The notes: generated from the letters alone by a model not told the origin. Numbered from the stretch's first letter, positions 44,743 through 54,489 are shown. The stretch: 64,000 nt of DNA from Pseudomonas capsici (GCF_017165765.1 NZ_JAFGZD010000017.1:54472-118471), one strand, 5' to 3'. Program-made: numbers and translations.

Positions 44743-47013
44743 ATGACTTTCACTTCATTGCACTGGGGCGTCTATCGTCCGCAGGTCGTGGATGGACAGC
44801 TTGAAGCGCTGGTGCCCGCCGAGTGGGACAAGGACCCTTCGCCCATCGGTGATTCGGTTGCTGGCGCTATCGCGTCGCCGACCCGTATCAAGCGTCCCGC
44901 TGTGCGCCGCAGTTTTCTTCATGAGTCAGGTGGCCGACCCGATCTACGGGGACAGGAGCCGTTCGTTGAAGTGTCCTGGGACGTGGCACTGGATCTGGTC
45001 GCCCGAGAGTTGAGGCGCATCAAGAACGAGCATGGCAATCAGGCGATCTTCGGCGGCAGTTATGGCTGGGGCAGTGCGGGGCGTTTTCATCATGCACAGA
45101 GTCAGTTGCATCGCTTCCTGAACTGCGTGGGCGGTTATGTGTTCAGCACTGACAGTTACAGCCTCGGCGCAGGACGAGTGTTGATGCCGCATATCGTCGG
45201 CAATATGGACTGGTTGCTGGCGGCGCATACCTCCTGGAAAAACCTGGCCGAGCACTGCGAGTTGTTCGTGGCTTTTGGCGGTCTGCCTGCCAAGAACGCC
45301 CAGACAAGCCCCGGCGGTGCCAGCGACCACCTGCTGGGCGATGCCTTGCAGGCGATGTCGAAAGCAGGGGTGGAGTTCGTCAATGTCAGCCCGTTGCGCG
45401 ATGACCTTGCCGGTCCTGAAAAGAATGAGTGGCTGGCGATTCGTCCCGGCAGCGATACGGCGTTGATGATGGCCTTGTCCTGGGTATTGATCACTCGGGG
45501 CTTGCATGACGAAGCGTTTGTGCAGCGCTATACCGTGGGTTATGAGCGTTTTCGTGACTACCTGCTGGGCCATGTCGACGGCCAGCCCAAAGACCCGCAC
45601 TGGGCCGAGAAACTGACTGGCATTGCGGCCCGCCAGATCACCGAACTGGCGCAACGCATGGCCAGCAAGCGGACCATGATCAATGTCGCCTATTCCCTGC
45701 AACGCTCGATTCATGGCGAGCAACCGTTCTGGATGACCGTCACCCTGGCTGCATTGCTGGGGCAGATCGGTCTGCCGGGGGGCGGTTTTGGTCTGGGCTA
45801 TGGCTGCATGAACAATACGGGCAGCGGTCGCAAGGCATTTTCCGGGCCACGCTTCGAGCAGGGCAGCAACCCGGTCAAGGATTTCATCCCGGTGGCACGT
45901 GTCGCCGACATGTTGCTCAACCCCGGCGCACCTTTCGATTACAACGGCCAGCAGCGGCACTACCCGGACATTCGTCTGGTGTACTGGGCGGGTGGCAATA
46001 TCTTCCACCATCATCAGGACCTCAATCGGCTGCTGGATGCCTGGCAGCGCCCGGAAACCATCATCGTTCACGAACAGTACTGGACTGCCCAGGCCAGGTA
46101 CGCCGATATAGTCCTGCCTGCGACCACGGCGCTGGAACGCAATGATATCGGCAGCGCGGCTTCCGACCGTTTCATGATCGCCATGCAACAAGCCATCGCG
46201 CCGGTGGGCGAAGCCCGTGACGATTATTCGATTCTTGCCGATCTGGCGCAGCGCATGGGCGTTGGGGATAGCTTCACCGAAGGACGCGATGCATCGGCCT
46301 GGCTGCGACATATCTATGAGCAGTCTCGCGAGCGGGCCGAAACCTTTGGGGTGCAGTTGCCCGACTACGAGCAGTTCTGGCGCGACGGTCTGTTCGAGGT
46401 GCAATACCCCGAAACCGACATGATCCTGCTCAAACCTTTTCGCGACGATCCGCAGGCCAACCCGTTGCCCACGCCTTCAGGACGTATCGAGATCTTCTCC
46501 GAACGCATCGCCGGATTCGGGTATGCGGACTGTCCGGGGCACCCGGTCTGCCTGGACAAGCCTGCGAGCTCGTTTCCCCTGCACCTGCTGTCCAACCAGC
46601 CGCGCACCCGTCTGCACAGCCAGTACGATCATGGTGCCTGTAGCCGTGCCTCGAAGATCCACGAGCGCGAGCCCTTGACCCTCAATCGCAGCGACGCTCA
46701 GGCACGGGGCGTCAGTGATGGCGATGTAGTCAAGGTTTTCAACGAGCGTGGGGCTTTTCTGGCGGGAGTGATTGTCTCGGACGACATTCGCCCCGGTGTC
46801 GTTCAGATCGCCACGGGAGCCTGGTTCGATCCTCTGGTGCATGGCCAGAGAGGCAGCCTTGAGAAGCATGGCAACCCGAACATGATTACGCTCGATGTGG
46901 GGGCTTCAAGCCTGTCTCAGGGCTGCGCGGCGCAAACCGCTTCGGTGGAGATCGTGCGGTGGGATGGGGAGCTGCCGGAAGTGACGGCTTTCGAGCCGCC
47001 ACTTCTGACCTGA
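44743..47013 (+). CDS. BisC/DMSO-reductase-type molybdopterin oxidoreductase
   Basis: A 756-residue molybdoenzyme of the BisC/TorA branch. No twin-arginine signal is present, suggesting a cytoplasmic enzyme. The Mo-coordinating Ser is probably in STDSYSLGAGR (about residue 138), as in serine-ligated DMSO-reductase-type enzymes. Molybdopterin-binding motifs include NQAIFGGSYGWGSAGRFHH, PSGRIEIFSE and GDVVKVFNERGAF near the C-terminus. The long C-terminal domain (QPRTRLHSQYDHG) completes the family length. The family reduces biotin-, methionine- or other S/N-oxides. AGGAG precedes ATG 44743. Confidence 0.9.
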   Translation: MTFTSLHWGVYRPQVVDGQLEALVPAEWDKDPSPIGDSVAGAIASPTRIKRPAVRRSFLHESGGRPDLRGQEPFVEVSWDVALDLVARELRRIKNEHGNQAIFGGSYGWGSAGRFHHAQSQLHRFLNCVGGYVFSTDSYSLGAGRVLMPHIVGNMDWLLAAHTSWKNLAEHCELFVAFGGLPAKNAQTSPGGASDHLLGDALQAMSKAGVEFVNVSPLRDDLAGPEKNEWLAIRPGSDTALMMALSWVLITRGLHDEAFVQRYTVGYERFRDYLLGHVDGQPKDPHWAEKLTGIAARQITELAQRMASKRTMINVAYSLQRSIHGEQPFWMTVTLAALLGQIGLPGGGFGLGYGCMNNTGSGRKAFSGPRFEQGSNPVKDFIPVARVADMLLNPGAPFDYNGQQRHYPDIRLVYWAGGNIFHHHQDLNRLLDAWQRPETIIVHEQYWTAQARYADIVLPATTALERNDIGSAASDRFMIAMQQAIAPVGEARDDYSILADLAQRMGVGDSFTEGRDASAWLRHIYEQSRERAETFGVQLPDYEQFWRDGLFEVQYPETDMILLKPFRDDPQANPLPTPSGRIEIFSERIAGFGYADCPGHPVCLDKPASSFPLHLLSNQPRTRLHSQYDHGACSRASKIHEREPLTLNRSDAQARGVSDGDVVKVFNERGAFLAGVIVSDDIRPGVVQIATGAWFDPLVHGQRGSLEKHGNPNMITLDVGASSLSQGCAAQTASVEIVRWDGELPEVTAFEPPLLT

Positions 47014-47015
47014 GG

Positions 47016-47678
47016 CTAATCGTTGACCTGAATGATGCCTTCCCGCACTGCAAACAGCACCAGACTGGCAAGATCGTGAATCCCCAGACGATGCATGACC
47101 TGCGAGCGATGGGCTTCCACTGTCTTGACGCTCAGGCCAAGACCCAGGGCGATGGAGCGGGTCGATTCGCCGCGGGCGATCAGGCGCAGGATTTCCAGTT
47201 GTCGTTCGGTCAGTGAGAAGTTTCCGGGTCTTGTCACTGAGGGTGGCGCAAGGCTTTTCTTGACCGCTTCACTGACCACCAGTGGCACAACCTCCGAAGA
47301 CAGGTATTGATCGCCATGCTGCAGCGCCTGCAAGGCCAGCTCCAGCTCCAGAAAACTGGCGCTCTTGAGCAGATAGCCCTGGGCACCCAGTTGCAGGCAT
47401 TTCATGACAAAGCCTGAGTCGGTGTGTGTCGAGAGCATCAGTACCTTGGAGCAGGGCGCATGCACCGACAGTTCTTCAAGTGCGTGCACGCTGCATGATC
47501 GCTCCATGGACATGTCCAGCAGGACGATATCCGGCGACAGCAGGCAGGCAAGCTGGACGATGCTGTCTCCATCGCCGGCTTCACCGACGATTTCATATTC
47601 GTGTTGTTTTTCCAGTAGTGCCCGGATACCCGCCCGAAACAACGGGTAGTTATCGGCGAGCAAAATTCGGCAAGGCAT
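47016..47678 (-). CDS. NarL/LuxR-family response regulator
   Basis: A 220-residue response regulator with an N-terminal receiver domain (residues 1-120; phospho-Asp about 54 in IVLLDMSMER; LSTHTDSG and Lys in GYLLKSAS) and a C-terminal LuxR helix-turn-helix (about 155-215; LTERQLEILRLIARGESTRSIALGL, with VKTVEAHRSQVMHRL). The start is ATG 47678, as relatives begin MPCRILLADNYPLFR. It is convergent with the molybdoenzyme gene, 2 bases apart. No histidine kinase gene is near, so the partner is unknown. It could sense conditions of the adjacent sulfur genes or be unrelated. Confidence 0.88.
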   Translation of the reverse strand: MPCRILLADNYPLFRAGIRALLEKQHEYEIVGEAGDGDSIVQLACLLSPDIVLLDMSMERSCSVHALEELSVHAPCSKVLMLSTHTDSGFVMKCLQLGAQGYLLKSASFLELELALQALQHGDQYLSSEVVPLVVSEAVKKSLAPPSVTRPGNFSLTERQLEILRLIARGESTRSIALGLGLSVKTVEAHRSQVMHRLGIHDLASLVLFAVREGIIQVND

Positions 47679-47846
47679 ATTTCCGGCCTGTGTCGCATGG
47701 GAAGTGGATAGCTGACAATGAGTGAAAGCTACGATTGCTGTTCTCCCTCGGGAGTTGATGATAGCCCGCTGATAGCTGACTGCATCCGTGCGAAAGTCGC
47801 ACACAAAAAGGACATCCCTATCCCGGATTCCGGCGCTGGCATTCCA

Positions 47847-48902
47847 TTAGCCATGCCGTGCACTGTCACCAAACTGTTGGATCAGTATCGGCACTCTCGA
47901 CAGCGGTTCTATCGCTTGTGCAGCGCCCATGCGAATGGCTTCCTTGGGCATGCCGAACACAATGCAACTGGCCTCATCCTGAGCGACGGTATGGGCTCCG
48001 CTTTCACGCATGGCCAGCAGGCCGCGTGCGCCATCGTCACCCATGCCCGTCATGATCACGCCCAATGTATTGGCACCTGCATGCCTGGCCACCGAGCGAA
48101 AAAGCACATCTACCGATGGCTTGTGCCGATTGACCGGTGGGCCGTCGAGAACCTCGACCTGATAATGGGCTCCGTTTCGTTTGAGCTGCATGTGCAGACC
48201 GCCGGGCGCTATCAATGCCAGACCGCTGTGAACGCGGTCCAGATGCCTGGCTTCACGGACTTCGATCTGACAGAGGCTGTCGAGGCGTCTGGCAAAATCG
48301 GCAGTGAATTTTTCCGGCATGTGTTGAACGATCACAATGCCCGGGCAGTCACGTGGCAGTTGGCGAAGAATGAATTCCAGGGCCTGGGTACCGCCAGTCG
48401 AACAGCCCAGTGCGACCACCCGGTCGGTGGTCCTGAACATCGGGGTTGCCGGTGGTGGCGGGGTTTCCGGAGCCTGAGTACGGACAGGTGGCCGGAAAGC
48501 GCCTGGGCGGGTACGGGCGGCCTCTTCGATCTTGCGGATCAGATCTCCCGAGATCTGCTCGAGGCTCTGTTTCAGGCCCAGCCGGGCCTTGGTGAAAACC
48601 CCCACGGCACCGGCCGCCAGGGCTTCGACGGAAACACTGGCACCGGCTTCGGTCAGGGTCGAGCAGATCAGGGTCGGGGTAGGGCGCTCGCTCATGATCT
48701 GGCGCAGAAAGGTCAGGCCGTCCATGCGCGGCATTTCCACATCCAGAATGATCACATCCGGCCAGTCGCGCCGCATCTTGTCGATGGCGTAGATCGGGTC
48801 GCTGGCCTGACCGACCACCTCGATACCGGGGTGGCTTGCCAGGCAATTGGTCAGGACCTGGCGAACCAGAGCCGAGTCGTCAACGATGAATACGCGGATC
48901 AC
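47847..48902 (-). CDS. cheB: Chemotaxis methylesterase/glutaminase CheB
   Basis: A 351-residue two-domain CheB. The receiver (residues 1-120) has the phospho-Asp54 in IILDVEMPRMDG. The C-terminal methylesterase carries the triad Ser168 (ALGCSTGGTQAL), His194 (IVQHMPEKF) and Asp290 (GVIMTGMGDDGARGL). It removes methyl groups from receptors. The GTG start at 48902 overlaps the cheD stop (GTGA), so the two are coupled. It is the last gene of the operon. Confidence 0.96.
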   Translation of the reverse strand: MIRVFIVDDSALVRQVLTNCLASHPGIEVVGQASDPIYAIDKMRRDWPDVIILDVEMPRMDGLTFLRQIMSERPTPTLICSTLTEAGASVSVEALAAGAVGVFTKARLGLKQSLEQISGDLIRKIEEAARTRPGAFRPPVRTQAPETPPPPATPMFRTTDRVVALGCSTGGTQALEFILRQLPRDCPGIVIVQHMPEKFTADFARRLDSLCQIEVREARHLDRVHSGLALIAPGGLHMQLKRNGAHYQVEVLDGPPVNRHKPSVDVLFRSVARHAGANTLGVIMTGMGDDGARGLLAMRESGAHTVAQDEASCIVFGMPKEAIRMGAAQAIEPLSRVPILIQQFGDSARHG

Positions 48903-49417
48903 AGAATATGTCCACCTGTCCTTGAGTTCTGTGTGATGAGGGGCAGCGTGACCTCATTGCGCTGGCATTCGATCCTGCCGCTCAGTCCATCGATCTGCAG
49001 GCGGCGGTAATGGTCGCCATTGAGATCGTGCAAGTCCACCGACCATTTGCGCAGGTTGAATTGCTTGCGCGCGAAGTCGCTGTTGGTGTGGCCTATCTTG
49101 CGCAGGCCGTTGCCCTCGAAGCGCGTCATGCAGCCTCCGCCGAAAATGCCTTTGCGGTACTCGCTCGGGTCGGTGCCGTGACGCACCATATCGGCATGCA
49201 TGCGCTGGAACACGGCTTCGCCGTAGCGAGTGTCGTGATCGTTGCAGCTTGCGCTCGGGTCACGGGGCAACAGGTAGTGCGACACTCCCAGTAACCGCCA
49301 GCGTGGATGCCAGAGAATGACAGACACGCAACTGCCCAGCAGGGTCGTGACCGGTCCGTCGTGGCGACCGAAGAAGTAATCGCCGGGTCGCAGGAAAAGG
49401 GGATGGTTCATAGACAT
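48899..49417 (-). CDS. cheD: Chemoreceptor glutamine deamidase CheD
   Basis: A 172-residue CheD. The catalytic Cys is in LLGSCVSVILWHP (about residue 29), His in LGVSHYLLP (about 46), and the Thr region follows FGGGCMTRFEGN. It deamidates receptor glutamines and may interact with CheC-like proteins, though none is encoded here. Its start overlaps the cheR stop by 10 bases, and its end overlaps the cheB start. Confidence 0.95.
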   Translation of the reverse strand: MSMNHPLFLRPGDYFFGRHDGPVTTLLGSCVSVILWHPRWRLLGVSHYLLPRDPSASCNDHDTRYGEAVFQRMHADMVRHGTDPSEYRKGIFGGGCMTRFEGNGLRKIGHTNSDFARKQFNLRKWSVDLHDLNGDHYRRLQIDGLSGRIECQRNEVTLPLITQNSRTGGHIL

Positions 49418-50220
49418 TCGTACACCGAAGGCCTTACCAGCCGTACAGGCAGATCAAAACCGTGGATGCTTTCGGCGTGACCTATGAATAACAGGCCGCC
49501 GGGTCGCAACTGACAGACAAGGCGCTGCACGATACGTTTTTTTTCTTCATTGTCGAAGTAAATCAACACGTTGCGCAGGAAGATTACATCAAACATGCCC
49601 ACATCCTCTGCCAGGGGTTGAACGATGTTGATTTCCTGTAGCGTGATACGGTCGCGCAGGGCTGCCTTGACCCTGAAGCGTCCGCTCATGTCTTCAATCC
49701 CCTTGAGGCAATAACGCTGCATCCAGCCCTCTGGAAAGTACTTGGCCTGATTAAGGTCATAGATACCCTCGTGGGCCTTTTGCAGCATGCTCAGGCTGAG
49801 ATCACTCGCCATGATGGACCAGTCCTGAGTCGTGGCGCTTTCACTCAGAACCATGGCCAAAGTGTAAGGCTCCTCGCCCGATGAGCAGGCTGCACTCCAC
49901 AGCCGTATCGGGCCCCGCCGATTTGCCAGCCACTGGCCCAGAAACTCGAAATGCGGGTTTTCGCGGAAAAAATAGGTTTCGTTTGTGGTCAGAAGGTCGA
50001 CCACCAGACGGCGTTCCTGCCTGTAGATGGGCTGTTCAAGCATCTGCAGGTATGCGGTATAGCTGTCCAACTGGTAATAGCGAAGACGCTTCATCAGGCG
50101 TCCTGCAACCAGCGGGCGCTTGTTCTGCGCCAGCTGGATGCCTGAAGCATCAGCCATGAGCTTTTGCAGATGGAGAAACTCGGCGTCGCCGAGTGTCGGC
50201 ATCTTCAAAACTTCTGACAT
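49408..50220 (-). CDS. cheR: Chemoreceptor methyltransferase CheR
   Basis: A 270-residue SAM-dependent CheR. The N-terminal helical domain (residues 1-85) includes KRLRYYQLDSYTAYLQML and LLTTNETYFFREN. The SAM-binding region is RLWSAACSSGEEPYTLAM (about 108) and the C-terminal part has MFDVIFLRNVLIYFD and GLLFIGHAESIHGFD. The start is ATG 50220, with AGGGAAG upstream, not the longer reading to 50286. It methylates glutamates of the receptors in the same operon. The start lies 1 base after the cheW stop. Confidence 0.95.
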   Translation of the reverse strand: MSEVLKMPTLGDAEFLHLQKLMADASGIQLAQNKRPLVAGRLMKRLRYYQLDSYTAYLQMLEQPIYRQERRLVVDLLTTNETYFFRENPHFEFLGQWLANRRGPIRLWSAACSSGEEPYTLAMVLSESATTQDWSIMASDLSLSMLQKAHEGIYDLNQAKYFPEGWMQRYCLKGIEDMSGRFRVKAALRDRITLQEINIVQPLAEDVGMFDVIFLRNVLIYFDNEEKKRIVQRLVCQLRPGGLLFIGHAESIHGFDLPVRLVRPSVYECL

Positions 50221-50221
50221 T

Positions 50222-50740
50222 TCAACTTCCCTTGAGCACAGCAAGACTGAGCTGGCGGATGTCGTCCAGGGACAACACTTGTGCAATGTTCAGAATAATG
50301 GTGAAGGTCTGCTCGCGACGTGCCATGCCCGCGATGAAATCCGTACGGATACCGGCCCCGAACGGTGGTGCAGGCACCACTTGCTGCGGGTCGATATCCA
50401 GCACGGCGTCCACGGCATCCACCACCAGACCGATGCGCTGGTAGAGGTCTTCCAGCGTCAGCTCGATGATCACGATGCAGGTGCGCTTGCCGGGCGTGGT
50501 CAGCTCGAAGCCGAAGCGCGCCGCCAGGTCGAGCACCGGCACCACATTGCCGCGCAGGTTGATCACGCCATGGATAAAGGCCGGCATCATCGGCACCGAC
50601 GTGACTTCGTCGTACTCGATGATCTCGCGCACCAGATCGATGGGCAGTGCATAGGCGGCGTCCCGCACCCGAAACGACAGGTGCTGGATGCTCATCGTGT
50701 CGGCATCGGACAACAGTTCGACAGTTTGCGGAAGACTCAT
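50222..50740 (-). CDS. cheW: Chemotaxis coupling protein CheW
   Basis: A 172-residue CheW scaffold that links receptors to CheA. The two beta-barrel halves of the domain are seen as YALPIDLVREIIEYDEV, MPAFIHGVINLRGNVVPVLDL (about 57-77), and IIELTLEDLYQRIGLVVDAVDAV. The length is typical. It is followed by cheR and preceded by the receptor gene, with 14 bases between. Confidence 0.96.
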   Translation of the reverse strand: MSLPQTVELLSDADTMSIQHLSFRVRDAAYALPIDLVREIIEYDEVTSVPMMPAFIHGVINLRGNVVPVLDLAARFGFELTTPGKRTCIVIIELTLEDLYQRIGLVVDAVDAVLDIDPQQVVPAPPFGAGIRTDFIAGMARREQTFTIILNIAQVLSLDDIRQLSLAVLKGS

Positions 50741-50754
50741 GATCGTACCTTCCC

Positions 50755-52386
50755 TTAGTTGAAGCTGACGAACTGGCCTTCATCGACCTGCGATTTGCCT
50801 CGCGACCATGGCGGTGGTGTACCGCCGCTGTAGTGGTCGTTGGCGCGTGGCTGAGGACGTGATGGCGACTGGGCTTCAAAGCGGAAGAAGCCGATCAGTT
50901 CCTGCAACTGCCCGGCCTGTGCGTTCATTTCTTCGGCGGTGGCCGCCAGTTCTTCGGAGGCCGAAGCATTCTGCTGGGTGATCTGGTTCATCTGGCCCAT
51001 GGCGATATTGATCTGCCCGGCTGCGCCGCTCTGTTCCTGGGATGCGGCGGTGATTTCCTGCACCAGGTCGGAGGTCTTCTGGATATTGGGCACGATCTCG
51101 TTGAGCAAACGTCCGGCCTGTTCGGCCAGTTGTACGCTGCTGGAGGCGACCTGACCGATTTCCTGAGCGGCCACCTGGCTGCGTTCGGCCAGCTTGCGCA
51201 CTTCGGCAGCGACCACTGCGAAACCTTTGCCGTGATCGCCTGCGCGGGCGGCTTCGATGGCGGCGTTCAGGGCCAGCAGGTTGGTCTGATAGGCGATGTC
51301 GTCGATGATGCTGATCTTGTCGGCAATCTGCTTCATGGCCAGAACCGTGTCGCCGACCGCGCCGCCGCCTTGAACAGCGTCATTGGCAGCCTTGCCGGCG
51401 ATGCCGTCGGTGATCTTGGCGCTTTCGGTGTTCTGGGCAATCGAGGCGGACATCTGTTCTACCGAGGCGCTGGTCTGTTCGACGCTGGCGGCCTGTTCGT
51501 TGGCAGCCTGGCTCAGGGATTGCGAGGTCGAGCTGACCTGCTCCGAAGCCGAGGACAGCGAGTCGGCGGCGCTGCGCACATCACCCAGGATGCTGCGCAG
51601 ACGCAGGGCCATGTTCTGCATGGAAGCCAGCAGTTGGCCGGTTTCGTCCTTGCTGTTGACTTCAAGATCCTTGCTCAGGTCGCCGGCGGCCATGCGGTTG
51701 GCGGCTTCCACTGCGCCATTGAGCGGCTTGGTGATGCTGCGGGTGACCAGTACGCCGATCAGCATGCCCAGCAGGGTCGCGGCGGCCACCAGCACAATCA
51801 TCTGCACGCGGGAGCTTTCGGAGATATTGGTGATTTCCTGATTGGACTGTCCGGCCCGGGTTTTCTTGTAATCGACTACCTCCCCCAGCATGCTATCGAC
51901 GATATCACCGGCCGATATGGCTTTTGGCATCAGGTCGGTGACCGCACTGGCCTCCTGAAGCTGACCGCTTTGCTGATTCAGTTGCAAGAGCAGCTTGGAA
52001 ACGTTTTCGTACTCGGTCAACGGTGCAATCAGGGCGTCGACTCTGGCCTGACCTTCTTTGGTCACGAAGCTCTCGCGTGACTTGACGATCAGGGCACGGG
52101 TCGTTTCCAGTGTGCTACGGGTGAGTTCGGCCGCTTTGTCCCGACTTTCCGTTGTCGTGGAGAGCAGGCTCTGGCGCAGGGAACGTCCTGCTGCAATCAG
52201 CTGGATATTCGCTTCCTGCAACTGACTCATGCCCTCTACATCGATATCGTACATGCGGTCGGAGAGCCTGTTGACCTCATCCAGGTTACGAATGCCCAGC
52301 GTGCCGATGGCTGCGGTAAAGGCGACGACTATAAGAAAACCGAATGTCAGCCGGACCCCTATCTTCATATTTCGGATGAACTGCAT
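50755..52386 (-). CDS. Methyl-accepting chemotaxis protein (4HB-type sensor)
   Basis: A 543-residue receptor with transmembrane helices at about 11-32 and 188-212, a periplasmic four-helix-bundle-like domain between, a HAMP region (RSITKPLNGAVEAANRMAAGDL), and the signalling hairpin (IDDIAYQTNLLALNAAIEAARAG). The tip is fully conserved. The C-terminal tail, about 35 residues beyond the helix, ends SQVDEGQFVSFN and lacks a canonical xWxxF pentapeptide for CheR/CheB, although those enzymes are encoded in the operon. Confidence 0.93.
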   Translation of the reverse strand: MQFIRNMKIGVRLTFGFLIVVAFTAAIGTLGIRNLDEVNRLSDRMYDIDVEGMSQLQEANIQLIAAGRSLRQSLLSTTTESRDKAAELTRSTLETTRALIVKSRESFVTKEGQARVDALIAPLTEYENVSKLLLQLNQQSGQLQEASAVTDLMPKAISAGDIVDSMLGEVVDYKKTRAGQSNQEITNISESSRVQMIVLVAAATLLGMLIGVLVTRSITKPLNGAVEAANRMAAGDLSKDLEVNSKDETGQLLASMQNMALRLRSILGDVRSAADSLSSASEQVSSTSQSLSQAANEQAASVEQTSASVEQMSASIAQNTESAKITDGIAGKAANDAVQGGGAVGDTVLAMKQIADKISIIDDIAYQTNLLALNAAIEAARAGDHGKGFAVVAAEVRKLAERSQVAAQEIGQVASSSVQLAEQAGRLLNEIVPNIQKTSDLVQEITAASQEQSGAAGQINIAMGQMNQITQQNASASEELAATAEEMNAQAGQLQELIGFFRFEAQSPSRPQPRANDHYSGGTPPPWSRGKSQVDEGQFVSFN

Positions 52387-52413
52387 GTTTACATCTCCTG
52401 AAGGCTGAAACAG

Positions 52414-54486
52414 TTAGTTGGCGCTGGCGACACTGGTTTGATTGGCGCTTTCGACCTGGGCTTGCAAATGGCGAAACAGGCTGGGGATATCCAGAATCAG
52501 TGCTACCTGACCGGAGCCCAGAATGGTTGAGCCGCTGATACCGCGAAGGTGCTGGAACATCTTGCCCAGAGGCTTGATGACGGTTTGCAGTTCTCCGTGT
52601 AACTGATCGACGATCAGCCCGGCCTGCTGGCGTCCCTGACTGACCACGACAATGTTGCGACGCCGGGATGGTTCGGCCTTGAGGCCGAAATGACTGTCCA
52701 GTGCGATGCAGGGCAGAGGTCTGCCGCGCAGGTTGAGATAGCCATAGCCGTTTTCCAGAGGAGGGGCGGTGGCTTCCATGCACTCGGTGACCACATCCAG
52801 CGGAATGACAAAGCTGTCCTGGCCCACGCTGACCAGAAAGCCGTCGATGATCGCCAGGGTCAGTGGCAAGCGAATGCGGAAGGTGCAGCCTTCACCGGCA
52901 ACCGAATCGATTTCGATCAGGCCGCGCAGTTGATCGATGGCACTGCGCACGACATCCATCCCGACACCGCGTCCCGACAGGTTGGAAACCTGCTCGGCAG
53001 TGGAGAAGCCAGCCTCGAATATCAGCAGATGGATATCGCTGTCACTCAATTGTGCGTCGGGTTCGACCATGCCTTTGGCGATGGCTTTTTCCAGAATGCG
53101 AGCGGTATTCAGGCCGCGCCCGTCATCGCTGATTTCCAGCACGATCATGCCGGAGTCGTGATAGGCATTGAGGCTCAGATTGCCCTCGGCCGGCTTGCCG
53201 ACCGCCAGACGCTCGGCAGCGGATTCGATACCGTGGTCGATGGCATTGCGCACCAGGTGGGTCAGTGGGTCGGCCACCTTGTCGATGACCGACTTGTCCA
53301 GCTCGGTTTCGCCGCCGCGAATGGTCAACTGGATTTTCTTGTCCAGTTCCTGGCTGACATCGCGCACTACGCGGTGGAAGCGGTTGAAGGTTTCGCCCAC
53401 TTCGACCATGCGCAGTTTCAGGGCGATTTCGCGAATCTGCTCCACATGCTGAAGCACTGCCTGGGTGCTTTCGATGCAGGCATTATGGCCGCTGACCCGG
53501 GCCTGCATCTGTGCTCCGGCAGTGCTGATCACCAGTTCGCCCACCAGGTTGATCAGTTCATCGAGTTTGTTCGCCGCAACCTTGACCATGGTAGTTTCCA
53601 CGGGACGCCGGTCACGGTTGGGATTGGGGGCTGCCGAAGGTCTTTCAGGCGCAGCCACGGCCAGCGGGGCCAGGGCCTGTACTTGCAGGACGGGAGCCTG
53701 TTCGACGACCGGGTACTGCTCGACGAGTGCTGTGTCGGCATCGGGCTCCGGAGCCAGTCGCTCGATCTGCAGGGTGCAGAAGTCCTGAATGAACTCGAAA
53801 ACGTCTTCGATCTCGCTGGCCTGGGCACTGCTGCGCAGAGTCAGATTCAGTTCCAGATAACAGTCTTCGGGATCGAGGTTTTCCAGCTCCGGCAAGGACG
53901 GTGTCAGCGTCTGCATGTGCGTGACGGTACCGAGCTTCTTGAGATAGCGCACGAAGGCGGCCGGGTCGAAGCCGTTCTGGAACAGTTCTCTGGCAAATGC
54001 GATTGAAATCAGCCAGTCATGTTCGTCATTGCCGAGCACTGCTTCATGGCTGCCCGACACGGCTTCTTCGGTTTCGACGGCCTCATGTCCCTGAGCCTTG
54101 GCCAAGGCTGCGAGCAGAGGTGCCTGACGGCTTTCGTTGGCTTCCAGTACGCCGTTGTCGGGGTCTACGCTTTCAAGCATCGTGTTCAACTCATCCATGC
54201 ACTTGAGCATGAGTGAGGTGAGGTCCGAGGTCAGCTCCCGCTGCCCGTCGCGCACCGACATCAACAGGCTTTCCAGATGATGGGTGAGGGTGACCAGTGG
54301 CGTCAGCGAGAAGATCCCGGCCGAGCCCTTGAGGGTGTGAACGGCACGAAAAAGGCCATTGACCGCATCGTGATCGTCCGGGGTGGTTTCAAGACGCAGC
54401 AGACTGTCTTCGGCATCCTTGAGCAGGTCCCGGCCTTCATCCAGAAAGCCCTGCAGTAACTGATTCCACTGTTCGCCACTGAGCAT
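52414..54486 (-). CDS. cheA: Chemotaxis histidine kinase CheA
   Basis: A 690-residue CheA. The P1 phosphotransfer domain has His50 in RAVHTLKGSAGIFSL. A middle linker/P2 region (about 150-270) is poorly conserved. The dimerisation domain starts at VKVAANKLDELINLVGELV (about 305). The ATPase region shows THLVRNAIDHGIES, ISDDGRGL and GRGVGMDVV. A CheW-like C-terminal domain (about 545-680; SFVIPLDVVTECME) completes it. It phosphorylates the CheY of the operon and CheB. Its start follows the STAS stop by 3 bases. Confidence 0.96.
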   Translation of the reverse strand: MLSGEQWNQLLQGFLDEGRDLLKDAEDSLLRLETTPDDHDAVNGLFRAVHTLKGSAGIFSLTPLVTLTHHLESLLMSVRDGQRELTSDLTSLMLKCMDELNTMLESVDPDNGVLEANESRQAPLLAALAKAQGHEAVETEEAVSGSHEAVLGNDEHDWLISIAFARELFQNGFDPAAFVRYLKKLGTVTHMQTLTPSLPELENLDPEDCYLELNLTLRSSAQASEIEDVFEFIQDFCTLQIERLAPEPDADTALVEQYPVVEQAPVLQVQALAPLAVAAPERPSAAPNPNRDRRPVETTMVKVAANKLDELINLVGELVISTAGAQMQARVSGHNACIESTQAVLQHVEQIREIALKLRMVEVGETFNRFHRVVRDVSQELDKKIQLTIRGGETELDKSVIDKVADPLTHLVRNAIDHGIESAAERLAVGKPAEGNLSLNAYHDSGMIVLEISDDGRGLNTARILEKAIAKGMVEPDAQLSDSDIHLLIFEAGFSTAEQVSNLSGRGVGMDVVRSAIDQLRGLIEIDSVAGEGCTFRIRLPLTLAIIDGFLVSVGQDSFVIPLDVVTECMEATAPPLENGYGYLNLRGRPLPCIALDSHFGLKAEPSRRRNIVVVSQGRQQAGLIVDQLHGELQTVIKPLGKMFQHLRGISGSTILGSGQVALILDIPSLFRHLQAQVESANQTSVASAN

Positions 54487-54489
54487 CGG

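Noticed and set aside
52690..54006. A 438-codon frame antisense to cheA
   Set aside because: It mirrors cheA codons; no domain and poor start context.
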